NCBI GenBank assembly: GCA_023230425.1 | Contig: JALNXI010000088.1 | Span: 1 to 7,841 of the forward strand | DNA length: 7,841 bases | Direction of reading: 5' to 3' | From: Methanoculleus sp. | Lineage (GTDB): Archaea > Halobacteriota > Methanomicrobia > Methanomicrobiales > Methanoculleaceae | Part shown: positions 7,251-7,841 of the stretch, piece after piece | How positions within the stretch are numbered: position 1 is the stretch's first letter | Layout of the letters: the number at the start of each line of letters is the position of its first letter | Translations under genes and position numbers: made by a program | Notes under the pieces: generated by a model | The model's database searches: none | What the model was told of the DNA's origin: nothing | The model's input: only the letters and a program-made list of their open reading frames with translations

Positions 7251-7745
7251 TCACTGCAGGCACCGGCAGATGAGGCAGATCGTCTTTGCGTCGACGATCG
7301 TGCCGTCTGCGATCATCGCCGCGAGGTCCGCTATGGGAACGCGGACGACCTCAATCACTTCATCGTCGTCCATCCCGTAGTCGGAGCACGGCGAGAGCCC
7401 CTCTGCGAGGTAGAGCCAGATACGCTCGTCGGTGTAGCCGGGAGAGGAGTATATCCAGCCCATCGCGGCGAATGTCTCTGCCTTCATCCCGGTCTCCTCG
7501 ATCAGCTCCCGGCGGGCGGTCTCGGGGGGCTCCTCGCCCTCGTCGATGGTGCCTGCCGGCGCTTCGTAGATGTATTCATCGATGGCGAACCGGTACTGCC
7601 GGATGAGGTAGCAGTCGTCCCCCTCGATCGGGAGGATCGCAACCGCCCCGCCCGGGTGGACGACCACTCGTTCCCTCTTCTCCCCGTTTGAGAGGGTGAC
7701 CTCTCTCTTCTCGATGGTGAGCCGCTTGCCTCTGTAGACCTCCAT
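7251..7745 (-). CDS. NUDIX hydrolase, ADP-ribose pyrophosphatase-like
   Basis: The protein has 164 residues and hydrolyses a nucleoside diphosphate linked to another group, most likely ADP-ribose to AMP and ribose-5-phosphate. It shows a perfect NUDIX box, G-x5-E-x7-RE-U-x-EE-x-G-U, running from G65 to M87 with metal ligands in RELIEETG (79-86). SSPGYTDE (100-107) lies 15 or so residues downstream; a proline there (P102) is the mark of the ADP-ribose pyrophosphatase subgroup. EAPAGTIDEG (61-70) also fits that group. I placed the start at ATG 7745: the frame stays open further upstream, but that stretch is the end of queC in another frame, and AGGAG lies 4 bases before this ATG. The gene starts one base after the queC stop (TAACATG), so the two are surely co-transcribed. 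The C-terminus contains two Cys (CLICRC), with no clear meaning. The substrate is inferred from the family and not certain; other NUDIX substrates such as GDP-mannose remain possible. Confidence 0.88.
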   Translation of the reverse strand: MEVYRGKRLTIEKREVTLSNGEKRERVVVHPGGAVAILPIEGDDCYLIRQYRFAIDEYIYEAPAGTIDEGEEPPETARRELIEETGMKAETFAAMGWIYSSPGYTDERIWLYLAEGLSPCSDYGMDDDEVIEVVRVPIADLAAMIADGTIVDAKTICLICRCLQ

Positions 7746-7746
7746 G

Positions 7747-7841
7747 TTACTCCTCGTAGTCGATCGGGTCCGGGCTTCCGATGGCCGCAAACGCCTCCCT
7801 GCGATAGTGGCAGGAGGAGCAGACCCCGCACGCCCGTTCGT
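7747..7841 (-). CDS. queC: 7-cyano-7-deazaguanine (preQ0) synthase QueC, C-terminal end only
   Basis: Only the last 31 codons are in the window, ending at TAA 7749-7747; the start is beyond the right edge. The visible peptide begins ERACGVCSSCHYRREAF and ends GSPDPIDYEE. The C-x2-C-x2-C spacing followed by a short basic stretch and AF..IG..DP is the characteristic zinc-binding C-terminus of QueC; the family's fourth zinc Cys lies about nine residues further upstream, outside the window. QueC converts 7-carboxy-7-deazaguanine to preQ0 using ATP and ammonia. In archaea preQ0 is inserted into tRNA position 15 and becomes archaeosine. The gene abuts the NUDIX hydrolase with one base between them. 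The call rests on a short peptide, but the motif is distinctive. Confidence 0.85.
   Translation of the reverse strand, partial: ERACGVCSSCHYRREAFAAIGSPDPIDYEE

Noticed and set aside
6846..7691. Long + strand open frame of 281 codons opposite aRF1 and the NUDIX gene
   Set aside because: It runs antisense to two clearly real genes and across the promoter gap, has no recognisable domain, and reflects scarcity of stop codons in GC-rich DNA.
7746..7790. A 15-residue N-terminal extension of the NUDIX hydrolase
   Set aside because: It overlaps the QueC C-terminus in another frame, and ATG 7745 has its own AGGAG just upstream.
1..7841. Search for tRNA genes, CRISPR arrays, insertion sequences, toxin-antitoxin or defence genes
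   Set aside because: Nothing with the needed structure was visible; nearly all bases are accounted for by conserved housekeeping genes.

Overview
The window is GC-rich, gene-dense archaeal DNA that almost certainly comes from a methanogen. Three features point there: an archaeal class 1 release factor (NIKS and GGQ motifs), a Taw1-type 4-demethylwyosine synthase, and above all an O-phosphoserine--tRNA ligase (SepRS), an enzyme known from methanogens and some relatives such as Archaeoglobus. The GC content and protein flavour suggest Methanomicrobiales, perhaps Methanoculleus or a close relative. That genus-level guess is an impression, not a measurement.

Layout from left to right. On the + strand, positions 1-1739 carry the 3' two-thirds or so of a bifunctional trehalose-6-phosphate synthase/phosphatase (GT20 domain fused to a HAD phosphatase); its N-terminus lies outside the window. 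Everything else is on the minus strand. The main block, read from right to left, is aRF1 (7115-5844), arginyl-tRNA synthetase (5844-4180), Taw1 (4199-3306) and SepRS (3309-1714). All junctions in this block are overlaps: TGATG with a 1-base overlap, a 20-base overlap, and ATGA with a 4-base overlap. It therefore reads as one translationally coupled operon, with one plausible promoter in the 135-base gap 7116-7250. Upstream and on the same strand are a NUDIX hydrolase (7745-7251) and the last codons of QueC (7841-7747), separated by a single base.

Functionally, six of the seven genes are minus-strand, and five of those six serve translation: stop-codon reading, charging with Arg and Sep (for Cys), wyosine synthesis on tRNA-Phe, and preQ0 synthesis for archaeosine. 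The sixth, the NUDIX hydrolase, is probably nucleotide housekeeping. The trehalose gene is unrelated, converges on the operon, and overlaps the end of sepS by 26 bases on the opposite strand.

I saw no tRNA or rRNA gene, CRISPR array, insertion sequence, phage gene or sizeable repeat. No stretch over 300 bases lacks a gene. I do not think the window holds an undescribed system. The most interesting points are the compact translation operon, the shared dependence of its two last enzymes on the m1G37 tRNA modification, and an apparently eroded zinc site in aRF1.
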